Shown: one piece after another, positions 35,840-46,113 of the stretch | Layout of the letters: each line of letters starts with the position of its first letter | How positions within the stretch are numbered: the first letter of the stretch is position 1 | Notes under the pieces: model-generated | The model's database searches: none | Seen by the model: the letters and a program-made list of their open reading frames with translations, nothing else | Told to the model about the DNA's origin: nothing | Made by a program: the position numbers and the translations under genes | From: an uncultured Pelagibacteraceae bacterium | Lineage (GTDB): Bacteria > Pseudomonadota > Alphaproteobacteria > Pelagibacterales > Pelagibacteraceae | Length of the DNA stretch: 64,000 nt | Direction of reading: 5' to 3' | Assembly (NCBI GenBank): GCA_902569105.1 | Contig: CACFTE010000001.1 | Coordinates: 141,448 to 205,447, forward strand

Positions 35840-38800
35840 TAATTATCCTGAAGTGATTTTACTGTTAGTTTTTTTGTTTTAAGAGATTTAATTGCTTCTA
35901 AAAAAGCATAGGCAGTTGACATATTTGTACAATATGGAACTTTATTAATAAGTGTTGCTCTTCTAATGGCTCTTGCATCACTAACTCGATGTTTTTTGTC
36001 TCCACCACCAGTATTAATTACTAAAGAAATTTTATTCGAATTTAATACATCAACTATATTTGGACCACCCGAACTTAATTTATTTATTGTTTTACATCTC
36101 ATTCCATTTTCTTTGATTGTATCAGAAGTGCCTTTTGTACCTGATAAAGAAAATCCAAGCTTAGATAATCTTTGTGCTATTCCAACAATTTCTTGTTTGT
36201 GAGTATCTTTAACTGACAAAAATGCCAATCCACTTGTTGGCAAAGAGTTAGAAGCTGCAATTTGACTTTTTGCAATAGCCATTCCAAAGTCATCATCAAA
36301 ACCCATTACTTCACCAGTTGATTTCATTTCAGGACCAAGAAGAACATCGCTGTCAGGAAATTTGTTAAATGGAAATACAGCCTCTTTGACTGCAAATCTT
36401 TTATTAGTTTTATATTTTAATTTATATTTTGATAAATTTTCACCAGTCATAATTCTTGATGCAATTTTTGCTAAAGAAATTCCATTTGCTTTTGATACAA
36501 ATGGCACTGTTCTACTTGCTCTTGGGTTTACTTCTATAACAAAAACTTCATCTTTTTTTATGGCAAATTGAATATTTAAAAACCCCTTAACCTTTAAAGC
36601 TAATGCGAGCTTTCTAGTTTGTACTTTTAACTCTTTTAATATTTCTTTTTTAATTGAAATAGGAGGAAGACAGCAAGCAGAGTCTCCAGAATGAATTCCC
36701 GCCTCTTCTATATGTTGCATAATTCCTGCAATATAAACATCTTTGCCGTCAGATATTGCATCAACATCTACTTCCATTGCATTATTGATAAATTTATCAA
36801 TCAGTATTGGATTATCCTCGGAGGCTTTAAATGCTTCATTTATGAATTCTCTAAGCTGACTTTTGTCATGAACTATTTCCATTGCTCTTCCACCTAGCAC
36901 ATACGATGGTCTTACAACTACTGGAAGACCAATATTTTCTGCTATTTTCATTGCTTGATCAAATTTAAATGCAATACCACTTTCTGCTTGTTTTAAATTT
37001 AATTTTATCAATAAATCTCTAAATTGATCTCTGTCTTCAGCTAAATCGATAGAAGCATACTGGGTCCCTAAGATTGGCAATTTATTTTCATGTAAAAATT
37101 TAGCAAGCTTGATAGGGGTTTGTCCTCCAAATTGAGCTATTATTCCGATTAAATTTCCTTTTGATTGTTCTTTTAAAATTATATTGTGAACATATTCCTC
37201 AATTAATGGTTCAAAATACAATCTATCACTCGTATCATAATCTGTTGAAACAGTTTCAGGATTACAATTTACCATTATTGTTTCAAAACCTGCTTCTTTA
37301 AGTGAAAAACTTGCTTGGCAACAGCAGTAATCAAACTCAATACCTTGGCCAATTCTATTAGGTCCACCGCCAAGAATTATAATTTTTTTCTTATTACTAG
37401 GGTCTGCTTCACATTCTGTCTTTAAGGCGAGGTTTCTCTGATAAGTCGAATACATATAAGGAGTGAAAGATTTGAACTCAGCAGCACAAGTATCAACCTT
37501 TTTAAATACTGGAAAGACTTTAAGAGCAATTCTTTTTGATCTAACAACTTTTTCTTTAAGTCCAGTAATTTTAGATAATTTTTTATCAGAAAACCCTATA
37601 GATTTAATTCTATTAAATTCTTGAAAAGTTTTGGGAAGACCTTTTTTGCTTATAGAATTTTCCTCATCTACAAGTTCTTTTATTTGATTAAGAAACCATG
37701 GATCAACCTTCGAAAGTTTATAAACTTTATCTAAGCTTATTTTTTTTCTAAAAGCTTCTGCAATCAAAAGTAGTTTATTTGGCACATTAATCTTTAATTG
37801 TTTTAAAATATCATTTTTAGAATAGTTGAAAATATTATCTAACCCAGATAATCCAGTTTCAAGAGATACCAGAGCTTTTTGGAATGACTCTTTGAAATTT
37901 CTACCAATTGCCATTGCTTCACCAACTGATCTCATAGAAGTGCCTAATACAGCTTTTGTGTCTGAGAATTTTTCAAAAGTAAATCTAGGTATTTTTGTTA
38001 CTACATAATCAATTGTTGGTTCAAACGAGGCTGGTGTTGTTTTTGTAATTTCATTTTTTAATTCATCTAAAGTATAGCCAACTGCCAATTTTGCAGCAAC
38101 TTTAGCAATTGGAAAACCAGTTGCCTTAGATGCTAATGCTGAAGATCTTGAAACTCTTGGGTTCATTTCAATTATGACCATCCTTCCATTTTTTGGATTA
38201 ATGGCAAATTGAACATTTGAACCACCAGTCTCTACACCAATTTTTCTTAAACATGCAATAGATGCATTTCTCATTACTTGGTATTCTTTATCTGTTAAGG
38301 TCAGAGCTGGTGCTATAGTAACCGAGTCTCCAGTGTGTGTTCCCATTGGATCTATGTTTTCGATAGAGCAAATTATTATGCAGTTGTCATTTCTATCTCT
38401 AACAACTTCCATTTCAAATTCTTTCCACCCATCAAGACACTCTTCCACAAGAACTTGGTTTTGCAGCGACTCATGCATTCCCTCTTTAACAATTTTAAAA
38501 AAATCTTTTTTAGTTCTAGCTATCCCGCCACCTAGACCTCCTAGAGTAAATGATGGTCGTATTATTGCTGGCAATCCAATTTTTCTTAATGTTTGTTTTG
38601 CTTTTTTAAAGTTATTTAAAATTTCTGACTTAGGAAGATCAATTCCAATATCAGACATATTCTTCCTGAATTTTTTTCTATCCTCAGCATTTTCTATTGC
38701 TTTAGAATTTGCACCAATTAGTTCAATCTTATACTTTTTAAGTAGCCCAATTTTTTCTGCTTTAATTGCTAAATTTAAAGCAGTTTGTCCTCCCATAGTT

Positions 38801-39063
38801 GGAAGAATTGCTTCTGGTTTTTCTTTTTTTATTATTTCTTCCAGAACCTCAATTGATATTGGTTCAATATAAGTTTTGTCAGCAACACCTGGATCAGTCA
38901 TGATAGTTGCTGGATTTGAATTTACCAATATAACTTTATAGCCTTCATCTTTTAGCGCTTTGCATGCTTGTGTTCCTGAATAATCAAATTCACAAGCTTG
39001 TCCAATAATTATTGGACCTGCTCCAACGACTAATATTTTTTTAATGTCTTTTCTTTTTGGCAT
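35839..39063 (-). CDS. carB: Carbamoyl-phosphate synthase large subunit
   Basis: A 1074-residue two-lobed ATP-grasp enzyme, length as in E. coli. The N-terminal lobe ([18 protein letters not shown], then GGLGGGIA) makes carboxyphosphate and carbamate; the second lobe ([17 protein letters not shown] near 570, [14 protein letters not shown]) makes carbamoyl phosphate. The C-terminal 140 residues are the MGS-like allosteric domain ([13 protein letters not shown], then NTGGG). It feeds pyrimidine and arginine synthesis. It overlaps carA by 23 nt, so translation is coupled. Confidence 0.97.
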   Translation of the reverse strand: MPKRKDIKKILVVGAGPIIIGQACEFDYSGTQACKALKDEGYKVILVNSNPATIMTDPGVADKTYIEPISIEVLEEIIKKEKPEAILPTMGGQTALNLAIKAEKIGLLKKYKIELIGANSKAIENAEDRKKFRKNMSDIGIDLPKSEILNNFKKAKQTLRKIGLPAIIRPSFTLGGLGGGIARTKKDFFKIVKEGMHESLQNQVLVEECLDGWKEFEMEVVRDRNDNCIIICSIENIDPMGTHTGDSVTIAPALTLTDKEYQVMRNASIACLRKIGVETGGSNVQFAINPKNGRMVIIEMNPRVSRSSALASKATGFPIAKVAAKLAVGYTLDELKNEITKTTPASFEPTIDYVVTKIPRFTFEKFSDTKAVLGTSMRSVGEAMAIGRNFKESFQKALVSLETGLSGLDNIFNYSKNDILKQLKINVPNKLLLIAEAFRKKISLDKVYKLSKVDPWFLNQIKELVDEENSISKKGLPKTFQEFNRIKSIGFSDKKLSKITGLKEKVVRSKRIALKVFPVFKKVDTCAAEFKSFTPYMYSTYQRNLALKTECEADPSNKKKIIILGGGPNRIGQGIEFDYCCCQASFSLKEAGFETIMVNCNPETVSTDYDTSDRLYFEPLIEEYVHNIILKEQSKGNLIGIIAQFGGQTPIKLAKFLHENKLPILGTQYASIDLAEDRDQFRDLLIKLNLKQAESGIAFKFDQAMKIAENIGLPVVVRPSYVLGGRAMEIVHDKSQLREFINEAFKASEDNPILIDKFINNAMEVDVDAISDGKDVYIAGIMQHIEEAGIHSGDSACCLPPISIKKEILKELKVQTRKLALALKVKGFLNIQFAIKKDEVFVIEVNPRASRTVPFVSKANGISLAKIASRIMTGENLSKYKLKYKTNKRFAVKEAVFPFNKFPDSDVLLGPEMKSTGEVMGFDDDFGMAIAKSQIAASNSLPTSGLAFLSVKDTHKQEIVGIAQRLSKLGFSLSGTKGTSDTIKENGMRCKTINKLSSGGPNIVDVLNSNKISLVINTGGGDKKHRVSDARAIRRATLINKVPYCTNMSTAYAFLEAIKSLKTKKLTVKSLQDN

Positions 39064-40234
39064 ATTTTTTTACTTCTTTAATAAAATCATTAAATAGGTA
39101 GTGACTATCCTGCGGACCAGGATTTGACTCTGGATGATACTGAACTGAAAAAACTGGTTTATTTTTTAATTTAATTCCCTCTATACAGTTATCAAAGAGA
39201 GATCTATGAGTAATCTCAACATTTTTTGGTAAACTTTCTTTAACAACTTCAAATCCATGATTTTGACTTGTAATCTCAACTTTTTTTGACATTAAATTTT
39301 TAACTGGATGATTAGCGCCTCTATGTCCTAATTTCATTTTTTTTGTTTTTGCATTTAACGCTAATGCTAAAATTTGATGACCTAGACAAATACCAAAAAC
39401 TGGAAGATTTGATTTTATTAATTTTTGAACAGTTGAAATTGCATATTTACCTGTAGCAGCTGGATCGCCTGGACCATTTGATAAAAATATGCCATGAGGT
39501 TTTAGTTTTAATAAATTTTCAGCACTTTCTTTACAGGATACAACTTTTACTTCGCAATTAAAATTAGAAAAGTATCTTAAAATATTTTTTTTAATTCCAT
39601 AATCTATCGCAATAACTCTAAATTTTATTTTGTTATTTTTTTTATAACCTTCTTCTTTGCTCCATGTCTTAAGGCCTTTCCAAGTATAATTTTTTCTAGT
39701 TGATACCTCCTGTGCAAGATCCATTCCATTTAAACCAGGCCAATTAGTTGTTTTTTTAATTAGTTTCTTAATATTAAATTTCCCAAATTTATTATTTGAA
39801 ATAGTGCCTTTGGGAGCCCCTTTATCTCTAATAAAATTGGTTAAACTTCTAGTATCAAGCCCCGTAATACCTACAATTTTATTTTTTTTAAGCCATTCAT
39901 CTAAGTTTTTAAGAGATCTATAGTTTGACGCATTTGTTATTTCTGAATTTAAAATCACACCTCTTGTCCAAATTTTATCCGACTCTATATCTTCATTGTT
40001 TGTTCCAACATTGCCGATGTGAGGAAAAGTGAAGTTAATTATTTGTCCGGCATATGATGGGTCAGATATAATTTCCTGATAACCAGTCAAAGAAGTATTA
40101 AAGCACACCTCTCCAGTTGCTTCACCCTGATAGCCAAGTCCAATACCTCTGAAGATCGTTTTATTATCTAAAACTAAAATAGCGGACGAAAATTTTGATT
40201 TAATTGCAATTTTATTTTTGTGTTTTTCTTTCAA
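39041..40234 (-). CDS. carA: Carbamoyl-phosphate synthase small subunit
   Basis: A 397-residue glutamine amidotransferase subunit. The N-terminal domain starts [28 protein letters not shown] and the C-terminal class I amidotransferase domain has the nucleophile C283 in GICLGHQI and the HPE pair in [11 protein letters not shown]. It supplies ammonia to CarB. The promoter region upstream contains an 8-bp dyad overlapping the -10 (separate entry). No riboswitch was seen. Confidence 0.97.
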   Translation of the reverse strand: MKEKHKNKIAIKSKFSSAILVLDNKTIFRGIGLGYQGEATGEVCFNTSLTGYQEIISDPSYAGQIINFTFPHIGNVGTNNEDIESDKIWTRGVILNSEITNASNYRSLKNLDEWLKKNKIVGITGLDTRSLTNFIRDKGAPKGTISNNKFGKFNIKKLIKKTTNWPGLNGMDLAQEVSTRKNYTWKGLKTWSKEEGYKKNNKIKFRVIAIDYGIKKNILRYFSNFNCEVKVVSCKESAENLLKLKPHGIFLSNGPGDPAATGKYAISTVQKLIKSNLPVFGICLGHQILALALNAKTKKMKLGHRGANHPVKNLMSKKVEITSQNHGFEVVKESLPKNVEITHRSLFDNCIEGIKLKNKPVFSVQYHPESNPGPQDSHYLFNDFIKEVKKYAKKKRH

Positions 40235-40249
40235 TTACAACTCATGAGT

Positions 40250-40284
40250 TAAAGGTTAATACAATAAAACCTTTATTTGCACAA
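40250..40284 (-). promoter_or_regulatory. Predicted carA promoter with overlapping dyad operator
   Basis: On the minus strand TTGTGC (40284-40279), 17 nt, TATTAA (40261-40256). A perfect inverted repeat TAAAGGTT (40250-40257) / AACCTTTA (40268-40275) with a 10-nt centre covers the -10 and spacer, where a repressor would block polymerase. The repeat could also be an RNA hairpin only if transcription starts further upstream. The rest of the 123-nt carA-yqeY gap (40235-40357) holds nothing else I can name. Predicted by eye. Confidence 0.45.
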
Positions 40285-40357
40285 CACCTCTATAACAATT
40301 TTTTTAAAAAACAATTTTTTCTTTTGAAGAAAGTTTACTATAAAGTAAGTTAAAAAT

Positions 40358-40819
40358 ATGAGCCTAAGAGAGAAAATTCAGACTGATTATAAAAATGCTT
40401 TAAAATCTAAAGATAAAAATAAAATATCAACTTACAGGTTAATTTTAGCTGGTGTTAAAGACTTAGATATTAATAACAGGTCCGGTCCTGAAAAAAAGGA
40501 AACCGACGATGAGGATATTAAAAAATTACTAAAAAAAATGATAAAGCAGAGATCCGAATCGATAGAAGTTTATAAAAAAAACAATCGAAGTGATTTATTA
40601 GAGATTGAACAAGGTGAAGTTTCTATTCTTACTGAATATCTTCCAAAACAGTTAAGTGATGAGGAAACTAAAAAGATTTGTGAAGATATAGTTTCTTCTT
40701 TAGGTGCGTCTTCTATAAAAGATATGGGAAGAGTTATGGGAGAATTAAAAAAAAAATATGCCGATACCGTTGATTTTGCTAAAGCAGGAATGGTTTTAAA
40801 AGAGTTATTTAACAAATAA
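40358..40819 (+). CDS. GatB/YqeY-domain protein
   Basis: A 153-residue helical protein matching the stand-alone YqeY domain: start MSLREKIQTDYKNALKSKDK, an E-Q-G-E segment (YKKNNRSDLLEIEQGEVSILTEYLPKQ-like, about 72-98) and the end GMVLKELF. The domain resembles the GatB tail that touches tRNA in the amidotransferase, but its own function is uncertain. It starts the run yqeY-dnaG-rpoD and overlaps dnaG by one base (TAATG). The arrangement carA facing yqeY-dnaG-rpoD is typical of alphaproteobacteria. Confidence 0.9.
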   Translation: MSLREKIQTDYKNALKSKDKNKISTYRLILAGVKDLDINNRSGPEKKETDDEDIKKLLKKMIKQRSESIEVYKKNNRSDLLEIEQGEVSILTEYLPKQLSDEETKKICEDIVSSLGASSIKDMGRVMGELKKKYADTVDFAKAGMVLKELFNK

Positions 40820-42594
40820 TGAAATATCCAAAAGATTATCTTGATGAAATTAAAGCAAGGTTGAAAGTTTCAAATGTAGTTTCAAGAACAGTTAGTCTCA
40901 AAAAAAGAGGAAAAGAATTTGTAGGTCTTTCACCTTTCAAAAATGAAAGAACCCCATCTTTTACTGTAAATGATGAAAAAGAATTTTATCATTGCTTTGC
41001 AACTGGCGAACATGGAAATATTTTTGACTTTGTGATGAAAATTCAAAACTTAAGGTTTGGTGAAGCTGTAAAGTTTTTAGCAAATATAGCTGGCATGAAA
41101 CCATATACTTTTTCGAAACAAGACGAGCAGAGAGAAAAAGAATGGAAAATTTATAAAGAAATTTATCAAACTTATATTGAATATTTTCATAATGAACTTT
41201 TAAAAAATACTAGTTCAGCTGAAGCTAGGTCTTATGTTAAAAAAAGAGGACTTAGGCTTGAGGATGTAAAAACTTTTAAATTAGGTTTTGTTACAAACGA
41301 AATTAATTTTTACGATTATCTATCAAAAAAATTCGATACAAAAGATTTAAACAACTCTGGGATTTTTTATCACGATGAGAAAAAACAAAAATATATTAAT
41401 AGATTTAGAGAAAGAATAATATTTCCAATTTATAATATTTCAGGCGACGTAATTGCAATAGGTGGAAGAGCAATTAAAGAAAATAATTATATAGCAAAAT
41501 ATATTAACTCCCCAGAAACACAATTTTTCAAAAAGGGTTCAAATTTATATAATTTGGATAACTCAAGAAAATTGTCAAATAAAGTGGATTATGTTTATTT
41601 GGTAGAAGGTTATATGGATGTTATTGGTTTACACAAAAATGAAATTAAAAATGTTGTTGCAAATTTAGGAACAGCACTAACACCTCGGCAAATTTTAATA
41701 TTAAATCAATTTTTTAACAAAATAATAATATGCTTCGATGGAGATGAAAGTGGTTATAAGGCTGCATTGAGGGCTGCTGAAAATTCAATTATAGAACTTA
41801 AACCTGAAAAAAAAATAGTATTTCTTTTTCTTCCTGAAAAACATGATCCAGATAGTTATGTAGCAAAGTTTGGAAAAGAGAAATTTTTGGAATTTTCAAA
41901 TCAAAAAGAAATTGAAATTCATAAATTTATTTTTAATCATTATTACAAGCAAGTTACTGATGATCCATCCTCAAAAGCTATGTTTGAAAAAAAATTAAAA
42001 TCTTTAGCTTATACTATAAAGGATGAATTTATAAAAAAATACGTCCTTGATCATTATTTAGAGGAAATATCTAAACTTTCACCAAACCTTAATTATAAAA
42101 ATAATTACCGCAAATCATTAAATGCAAAATCATTGAAAAGTACTCAAAAATATTTTAACGAAACTAAATCTCTTACACCCATTGAGATCAAAGAATTTTC
42201 TTTTCTCTACATTCTTTTAAAAAAACCAAAATTTGTTAAAGACAATTTTCATTTAATAGAAAACGTAAAATTATTTACAAATGAAAATAAAATACTCTTT
42301 GAAACAATCCTCAAAGATAGTAATAATTTAGAAGATTTAAATCTTAACAATTTGACCATTGATAAAAATTTAATTGATAGGGTCTTAAAGTATGCTTCAA
42401 TAAAAAATATCTTGGATAAAGGTTTTATTAAAGATGAGAAAATTGAAAATATATTGAGTGATATTCTGAGAGATTTAAAAAATTATGAACTAGAAATGCG
42501 CATCCAAGATCTTGAAAAGAAATTTTCACAAGATTTAAGTGAGGATACATTTAACCAGTTAAAAGAGCTCAAAAAATTGCAAAATTTGAATTAA
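40819..42594 (+). CDS. dnaG: DNA primase DnaG with degenerate zinc-binding domain
   Basis: A 591-residue primase. The N-terminal domain aligns with the CHC2 zinc ribbon (GLSPFKNERTPSF to YHCFATGEHGNIFDF, 37-71) but the expected ligands are S38, K41, C59 and T62, so three of four are missing. The TOPRIM catalytic domain is normal: VEGYMDVI (glutamate) and FDGDESGYKA (aspartates). The C-terminal third, which binds DnaB helicase, is divergent. It makes RNA primers at the fork. The start is set by the TAATG overlap with yqeY; a 60-nt gap separates it from rpoD. Confidence 0.94.
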   Translation: MKYPKDYLDEIKARLKVSNVVSRTVSLKKRGKEFVGLSPFKNERTPSFTVNDEKEFYHCFATGEHGNIFDFVMKIQNLRFGEAVKFLANIAGMKPYTFSKQDEQREKEWKIYKEIYQTYIEYFHNELLKNTSSAEARSYVKKRGLRLEDVKTFKLGFVTNEINFYDYLSKKFDTKDLNNSGIFYHDEKKQKYINRFRERIIFPIYNISGDVIAIGGRAIKENNYIAKYINSPETQFFKKGSNLYNLDNSRKLSNKVDYVYLVEGYMDVIGLHKNEIKNVVANLGTALTPRQILILNQFFNKIIICFDGDESGYKAALRAAENSIIELKPEKKIVFLFLPEKHDPDSYVAKFGKEKFLEFSNQKEIEIHKFIFNHYYKQVTDDPSSKAMFEKKLKSLAYTIKDEFIKKYVLDHYLEEISKLSPNLNYKNNYRKSLNAKSLKSTQKYFNETKSLTPIEIKEFSFLYILLKKPKFVKDNFHLIENVKLFTNENKILFETILKDSNNLEDLNLNNLTIDKNLIDRVLKYASIKNILDKGFIKDEKIENILSDILRDLKNYELEMRIQDLEKKFSQDLSEDTFNQLKELKKLQNLN

Positions 42595-42654
42595 ATTTCA
42601 TAAATTACCCATGGATTTTTTTCGAATTATCAATATATATCTATAGGTTTAATT

Positions 42655-44490
42655 GTGGAAAAAATCATAACAAAATCATTTGCTAGATTAATGGGCAGAG
42701 GTGTCCACAGAGGATTTATTACTCATGAAGAGTTATTCAAATCTTTAGGAAAGAGGAATCTCTCTGAAGAAAATTTATCAGAAGCTTTTATACATATTTT
42801 GAATGAAAAAATATTTTTGGTTGAGCAAAAATCTGATTTTAAGGCTTTGAAGAAAAAGGATAGACCTTCCAAAGAAGATGGTAAGGCATCTGAGAAAAGT
42901 GATGATCCAATTAGAATGTATTTGAGAGAAATGGGAGGAGTAGAACTCCTTTCAAGAGAGGGGGAGATTGCAATAGCTAAAAGAATTGAAGCAGGTAAAA
43001 ATGTTATGCTCGAAGCACTATCTCAAAGTCCTATTACTGCTAATCAGATAAAAGATTGGAATGAGAAGTTAAATAAAGATGAAATTTTAGTTAGAGAAAT
43101 AATTGATATCGATACAAATTATATGGAAGATGAGGATACTACATCTAGTTCTAAAAAATTAACCAATCAAAAAGAAGATGAAGAAAACGAACAAAATAAC
43201 ACAAATAATAATGAAGATGATGAATTTAATCCTACTCTAGCCGCTATGGAAGAAGAAATAAAACCAAAAATTTTGAAAACTATCGGTTCTTTATCAAAAG
43301 AATATTTAAAGTTGGGAAAGTATCATTTAGAAAAATTAAATTGTATTTTAAATTCAGTTGAATTCTCTAAATCAAAAGAAAAAAGTTATCAGAAGATATG
43401 TGAGAATATTTTAGAAAACATTAAATCATTACAGTTATCCCCAGCTGTATTAGAGGAATTGGTACAAAAACATTACGTTCAAAATAAAAAAATAATTTCT
43501 CTTGAGGGGAATCTGCTAAGACTGGCTATAGGAAATAATATAAATAGAGACGAATTTATTAAATTCTATGTAGGTAACGAAATTAATCCAAATCTTAAAA
43601 AGTTTTTAGATACCAACCCTGTTTGGAGTAAGTTTTTTCAAAAAAATAAAGAGGAGTTTAAAAACATAAGAGAAAGACTTATCGAATTTAGTAAAGAACT
43701 TAACTTCTCAGTCACAGATTTCAAAAAGCTAGTAAGCAGAGTTCAAAAAGGTGAGAAAGAGTCAAGAATTGCTAAAAAAGAAATGGTCGAAGCTAATTTA
43801 AGATTGGTTATTTCAATAGCAAAAAAATATACTAATAGAGGATTGCAATTTTTAGATCTTATTCAAGAAGGTAATATAGGTTTAATGAAAGCAGTAGATA
43901 AATTCGAATACAGAAGAGGATATAAATTTTCTACATATGCAACATGGTGGATTAGACAAGCAATCACAAGATCTATAGCAGATCAAGCGAGAACAATTAG
44001 AATTCCAGTTCACATGATAGAAACAATAAACAAAATTGTTAGAACACAAAGATTAATTTTAAGCGAATTTGGTAGAGAGGCAACACCAGAAGAATTAGCT
44101 AAAAAACTCAGAATGCCATTAGAAAAAGTTAGAAAAGTTTTAAAAATATCTAAAGAACCAGTTTCTTTAGAAAAACCTGTTGGGGATGAGGAGGATAGCA
44201 GTTTAGGAGATTTTATCGAAGATACAAAAGCTTTAGATCCAATGGATCAGGCAATTAAATCTAATTTAAGTGAAGCAACAACCAAAATACTATCTACATT
44301 AACTCCGAGAGAAGAAAGAGTTTTAAGAATGCGTTTTGGTGTTGGAATGAATACAGACCATACTCTGGAAGAGGTGGGTCTACAATTTTCCGTTACAAGA
44401 GAGAGAATAAGACAAATCGAGGCGAAGGCACTCAGAAAACTAAAACATCCAAGCAGATCAAAGCAACTAAAAAGTTTTTTAGAGAGTTAA
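42655..44490 (+). CDS. rpoD: RNA polymerase primary sigma factor RpoD
   Basis: A 611-residue sigma-70 starting with GTG at 42655. A shortened region 1.1 ([21 protein letters not shown], about 11-31) precedes region 1.2 ([21 protein letters not shown], about 83-103). The non-conserved region is acidic and asparagine-rich (about 155-195). Regions 2.3-2.4 ([20 protein letters not shown]) read the -10, and the region 4.2 helix-turn-helix ([20 protein letters not shown]) reads the -35. This is the housekeeping sigma. It lies in yqeY-dnaG-rpoD with no rpsU, and a tRNA-Val gene follows its stop by 6 nt. Confidence 0.97.
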   Translation: MEKIITKSFARLMGRGVHRGFITHEELFKSLGKRNLSEENLSEAFIHILNEKIFLVEQKSDFKALKKKDRPSKEDGKASEKSDDPIRMYLREMGGVELLSREGEIAIAKRIEAGKNVMLEALSQSPITANQIKDWNEKLNKDEILVREIIDIDTNYMEDEDTTSSSKKLTNQKEDEENEQNNTNNNEDDEFNPTLAAMEEEIKPKILKTIGSLSKEYLKLGKYHLEKLNCILNSVEFSKSKEKSYQKICENILENIKSLQLSPAVLEELVQKHYVQNKKIISLEGNLLRLAIGNNINRDEFIKFYVGNEINPNLKKFLDTNPVWSKFFQKNKEEFKNIRERLIEFSKELNFSVTDFKKLVSRVQKGEKESRIAKKEMVEANLRLVISIAKKYTNRGLQFLDLIQEGNIGLMKAVDKFEYRRGYKFSTYATWWIRQAITRSIADQARTIRIPVHMIETINKIVRTQRLILSEFGREATPEELAKKLRMPLEKVRKVLKISKEPVSLEKPVGDEEDSSLGDFIEDTKALDPMDQAIKSNLSEATTKILSTLTPREERVLRMRFGVGMNTDHTLEEVGLQFSVTRERIRQIEAKALRKLKHPSRSKQLKSFLES

Positions 44491-44496
44491 CATATA

Positions 44497-44571
44497 GGGC
44501 CGTTAGCTCAATAGTAGAGTACTGCATTGACATTGCAGGGGTAGTTGGAGCGTAACCAACACGGCCCACCA
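44497..44571 (+). tRNA. tRNA-Val (anticodon GAC) with atypical D and T loops
   Basis: A 75-nt gene with perfect acceptor (GGGCCGT/ACGGCCC), anticodon (CTGCA/TGCAG, loop TTGACAT) and T stems (GTTGG/CCAAC) and an encoded CCA. The D stem is GCTC/GAGT with one G-T pair. The loops are abnormal: the D loop AATAGTA lacks the G18-G19 pair, and the T loop is AGCGTAA where TTCGANN is expected. It starts 6 nt after the rpoD stop, with no obvious own promoter. Whether it is a working tRNA is open. Confidence 0.8.
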
Positions 44572-44581
44572 TTTATTAAAT

Positions 44582-44608
44582 TTGATAAGCATTAAAAAAT
44601 GTTATAAT
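44582..44608 (+). promoter_or_regulatory. Predicted extended -10 promoter of the CAT-anticodon tRNA
   Basis: A consensus TATAAT (44603-44608) preceded by TG-N (44600-44602) forms an extended -10 element; TTGATA at 44582-44587 is a possible -35 with a short 15-nt spacer. Initiation would fall about 8 nt before the tRNA 5' end, as usual for stable RNAs. Confidence 0.6.
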
Positions 44609-44622
44609 GATTTCTTATCTTA

Positions 44623-44699
44623 GGGCCTGTAGCTCAGTTGGTTAGAGCAGTACACTCATAATGTATTGGTCCCAGGTTCGAGTCCTGGCGGGCCCACCA
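44623..44699 (+). tRNA. tRNA with CAT anticodon (probable tRNA-Ile2 or elongator Met)
   Basis: A 77-nt canonical cloverleaf: acceptor GGGCCTG/CGGGCCC, D loop AGTTGGTTA with the GG pair, anticodon arm GTACA-CTCATAA-TGTAT (anticodon CAT), T arm CCAGG-TTCGAGT-CCTGG, discriminator A and encoded CCA. The mismatch-free first acceptor pair rules out an initiator. The GGGCC acceptor and TGGTC variable region look more like tRNA-Ile2, whose C34 becomes lysidine, than elongator Met; sequence alone cannot settle it. It ends 1 nt before the mlaC stop on the other strand. Confidence 0.92.
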
Positions 44700-44700
44700 T

Positions 44701-45300
44701 CTATCCACTTATAAAATTTCTTAAATTTAAAAAAAGAACTTTTATATCTCCCTCGCCGTTTTGAATAATTGAATTAAATTCTTCCCTTTGTGTTCTTGCT
44801 AAACTTAAACCTTCAATTATTAAATCTCTAACAAGGGGTTTTTCAGGATTAACAGTATATACCCTCCAATCAATTTTAATTTCCGGTCTCTTTTCATCAG
44901 CTTCTAATACTGAGAAAACAATAGTGTATTTACTATTTATAACCTCTTCAGATATTACGTTAATTTTTGGGTCTGTATATTCGGACAATCTACTTGAGAA
45001 ACTTTTCAAAAAATATTTTCTAAATAAATTTTCATATTCTTTGATCTGATCCTCGTTCAATGTTTTTCTATATTTGCCTAACGTATATCTTCCAATACCA
45101 TCTATATCTACATTCTTTTCTGCTAAATTTATTAATTTTTCCATTTTTTGTTCTTTGCTCTCATTACTTGCTAATACTTTTGATGCTTCTGAAGTTAGTT
45201 TAGAGATAAATAGTTTAGAATCTGCAAATACTTTTGAATTTGGTAAAATAATTAGAGCTAGAATTATAAGAAATATTTTTTTTATTTTCTTAAATTTCAT
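44701..45300 (-). CDS. mlaC: MlaC/Ttg2D-family phospholipid-binding protein
   Basis: A 199-residue exported protein. It has a signal peptide (KKIKKIFLIILALIILPNSKVFA, about 1-26) and the family segments VDIDGIGRYTLGKYRKTLNEDQ (about 69-90) and WRVYTVNPEKPLVRDLIIEGLSLARTQREEF. MlaC shuttles phospholipids between the outer-membrane MlaA complex and the inner-membrane ABC transporter. It is followed upstream by a MlaA homologue 13 nt away, so the pair is an operon; MlaFEDB genes are not in the window. Confidence 0.9.
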   Translation of the reverse strand: MKFKKIKKIFLIILALIILPNSKVFADSKLFISKLTSEASKVLASNESKEQKMEKLINLAEKNVDIDGIGRYTLGKYRKTLNEDQIKEYENLFRKYFLKSFSSRLSEYTDPKINVISEEVINSKYTIVFSVLEADEKRPEIKIDWRVYTVNPEKPLVRDLIIEGLSLARTQREEFNSIIQNGEGDIKVLFLNLRNFISG

Positions 45301-45313
45301 GAATAGATAATAG

Positions 45314-46099
45314 TTATTGAGTTTCTATCTCATCCCAATCACTATCATTCATTGTCTCTGTAATATCATCTGAGTTAGCAATTTTTTTTCTTCTGTCTTG
45401 CAGATATAAACTTTTAACTGATGCATAAAAATCAAGTGAGTTTTTTTCTAAGTTGTCGAACGATTCAATATTTTTTGCCCTAAAATCTATACCGTTAGTT
45501 CCAACTGAAGCATAATAATCAAAATCAGATACATATCGTGTATCGTTTCTCACTGTGATATTATACCAAGCATCACCACCCATATAATTTGCTAGTGATC
45601 CTATTGTGTCCCTTACAGTTGATGGTCCTAAAATCGGTAGAACAATATAGCATCCTTCTCCAACTCCCCATGTTCCTAAGGTTTGTCCCCAATCTTCTTT
45701 TTCATAATCATTTAAACCTATTTTTGAGGCTGGATCAAAAAATCCTAAAATACCAATTGTACTATTCACAATGAACCTGCCAGTATTTTTTCCAGCTAAA
45801 CCAATTTCTCCTTGAAGCAAGTTGTTTGGTATGGTCACAACAAGAGACAAATTATTTAAGGCGTTGCTTGTTCCAGTCCTTAAAGGTGATGGTAAGTATC
45901 TATATCCTTTAGCTAAAGGTTCTACGATTACATTATCTAAAACCTGATTAAAAGCAAATACACCTCGATTAATTGTCTCAAAACAATCTTTTACCTCTCC
46001 ATTTGAATTCTTGGACAATTCATTTTGACCATCACTTCCTGCGATCGACGAAGTTGAAACAAAGAGTGAAAAAATAAAAATTATAAATATTCTATACAT
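45314..46099 (-). CDS. mlaA: MlaA/VacJ-family protein without lipobox
   Basis: From ATG 46099 the protein has 261 residues with a signal peptide (MYRIFIIFIFSLFVSTSSIAG). An in-frame ATG at 46171 would add 24 residues in front of the signal and overlap the amidase gene, so it is rejected. The MlaA core is clear: FETINRGVFAFNQVLDNVIVEPLA, then PNNLLQGE, NSTIGILGFFDPA and GWGV-like GTWGVGEGCYIVLPILGPST. E. coli MlaA is a lipoprotein, but here no cysteine follows the signal, so it would be soluble or held by its own helices. It works with MlaC in keeping phospholipid out of the outer leaflet. Confidence 0.9.
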   Translation of the reverse strand: MYRIFIIFIFSLFVSTSSIAGSDGQNELSKNSNGEVKDCFETINRGVFAFNQVLDNVIVEPLAKGYRYLPSPLRTGTSNALNNLSLVVTIPNNLLQGEIGLAGKNTGRFIVNSTIGILGFFDPASKIGLNDYEKEDWGQTLGTWGVGEGCYIVLPILGPSTVRDTIGSLANYMGGDAWYNITVRNDTRYVSDFDYYASVGTNGIDFRAKNIESFDNLEKNSLDFYASVKSLYLQDRRKKIANSDDITETMNDSDWDEIETQ

Positions 46100-46113
46100 A
46101 CTACTATTTTTTA

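Noticed and set aside
38333..38872. Long plus-strand open frame
   Set aside because: It is antisense to the conserved N-terminal half of carB, with low-complexity hydrophobic sequence and no motifs.
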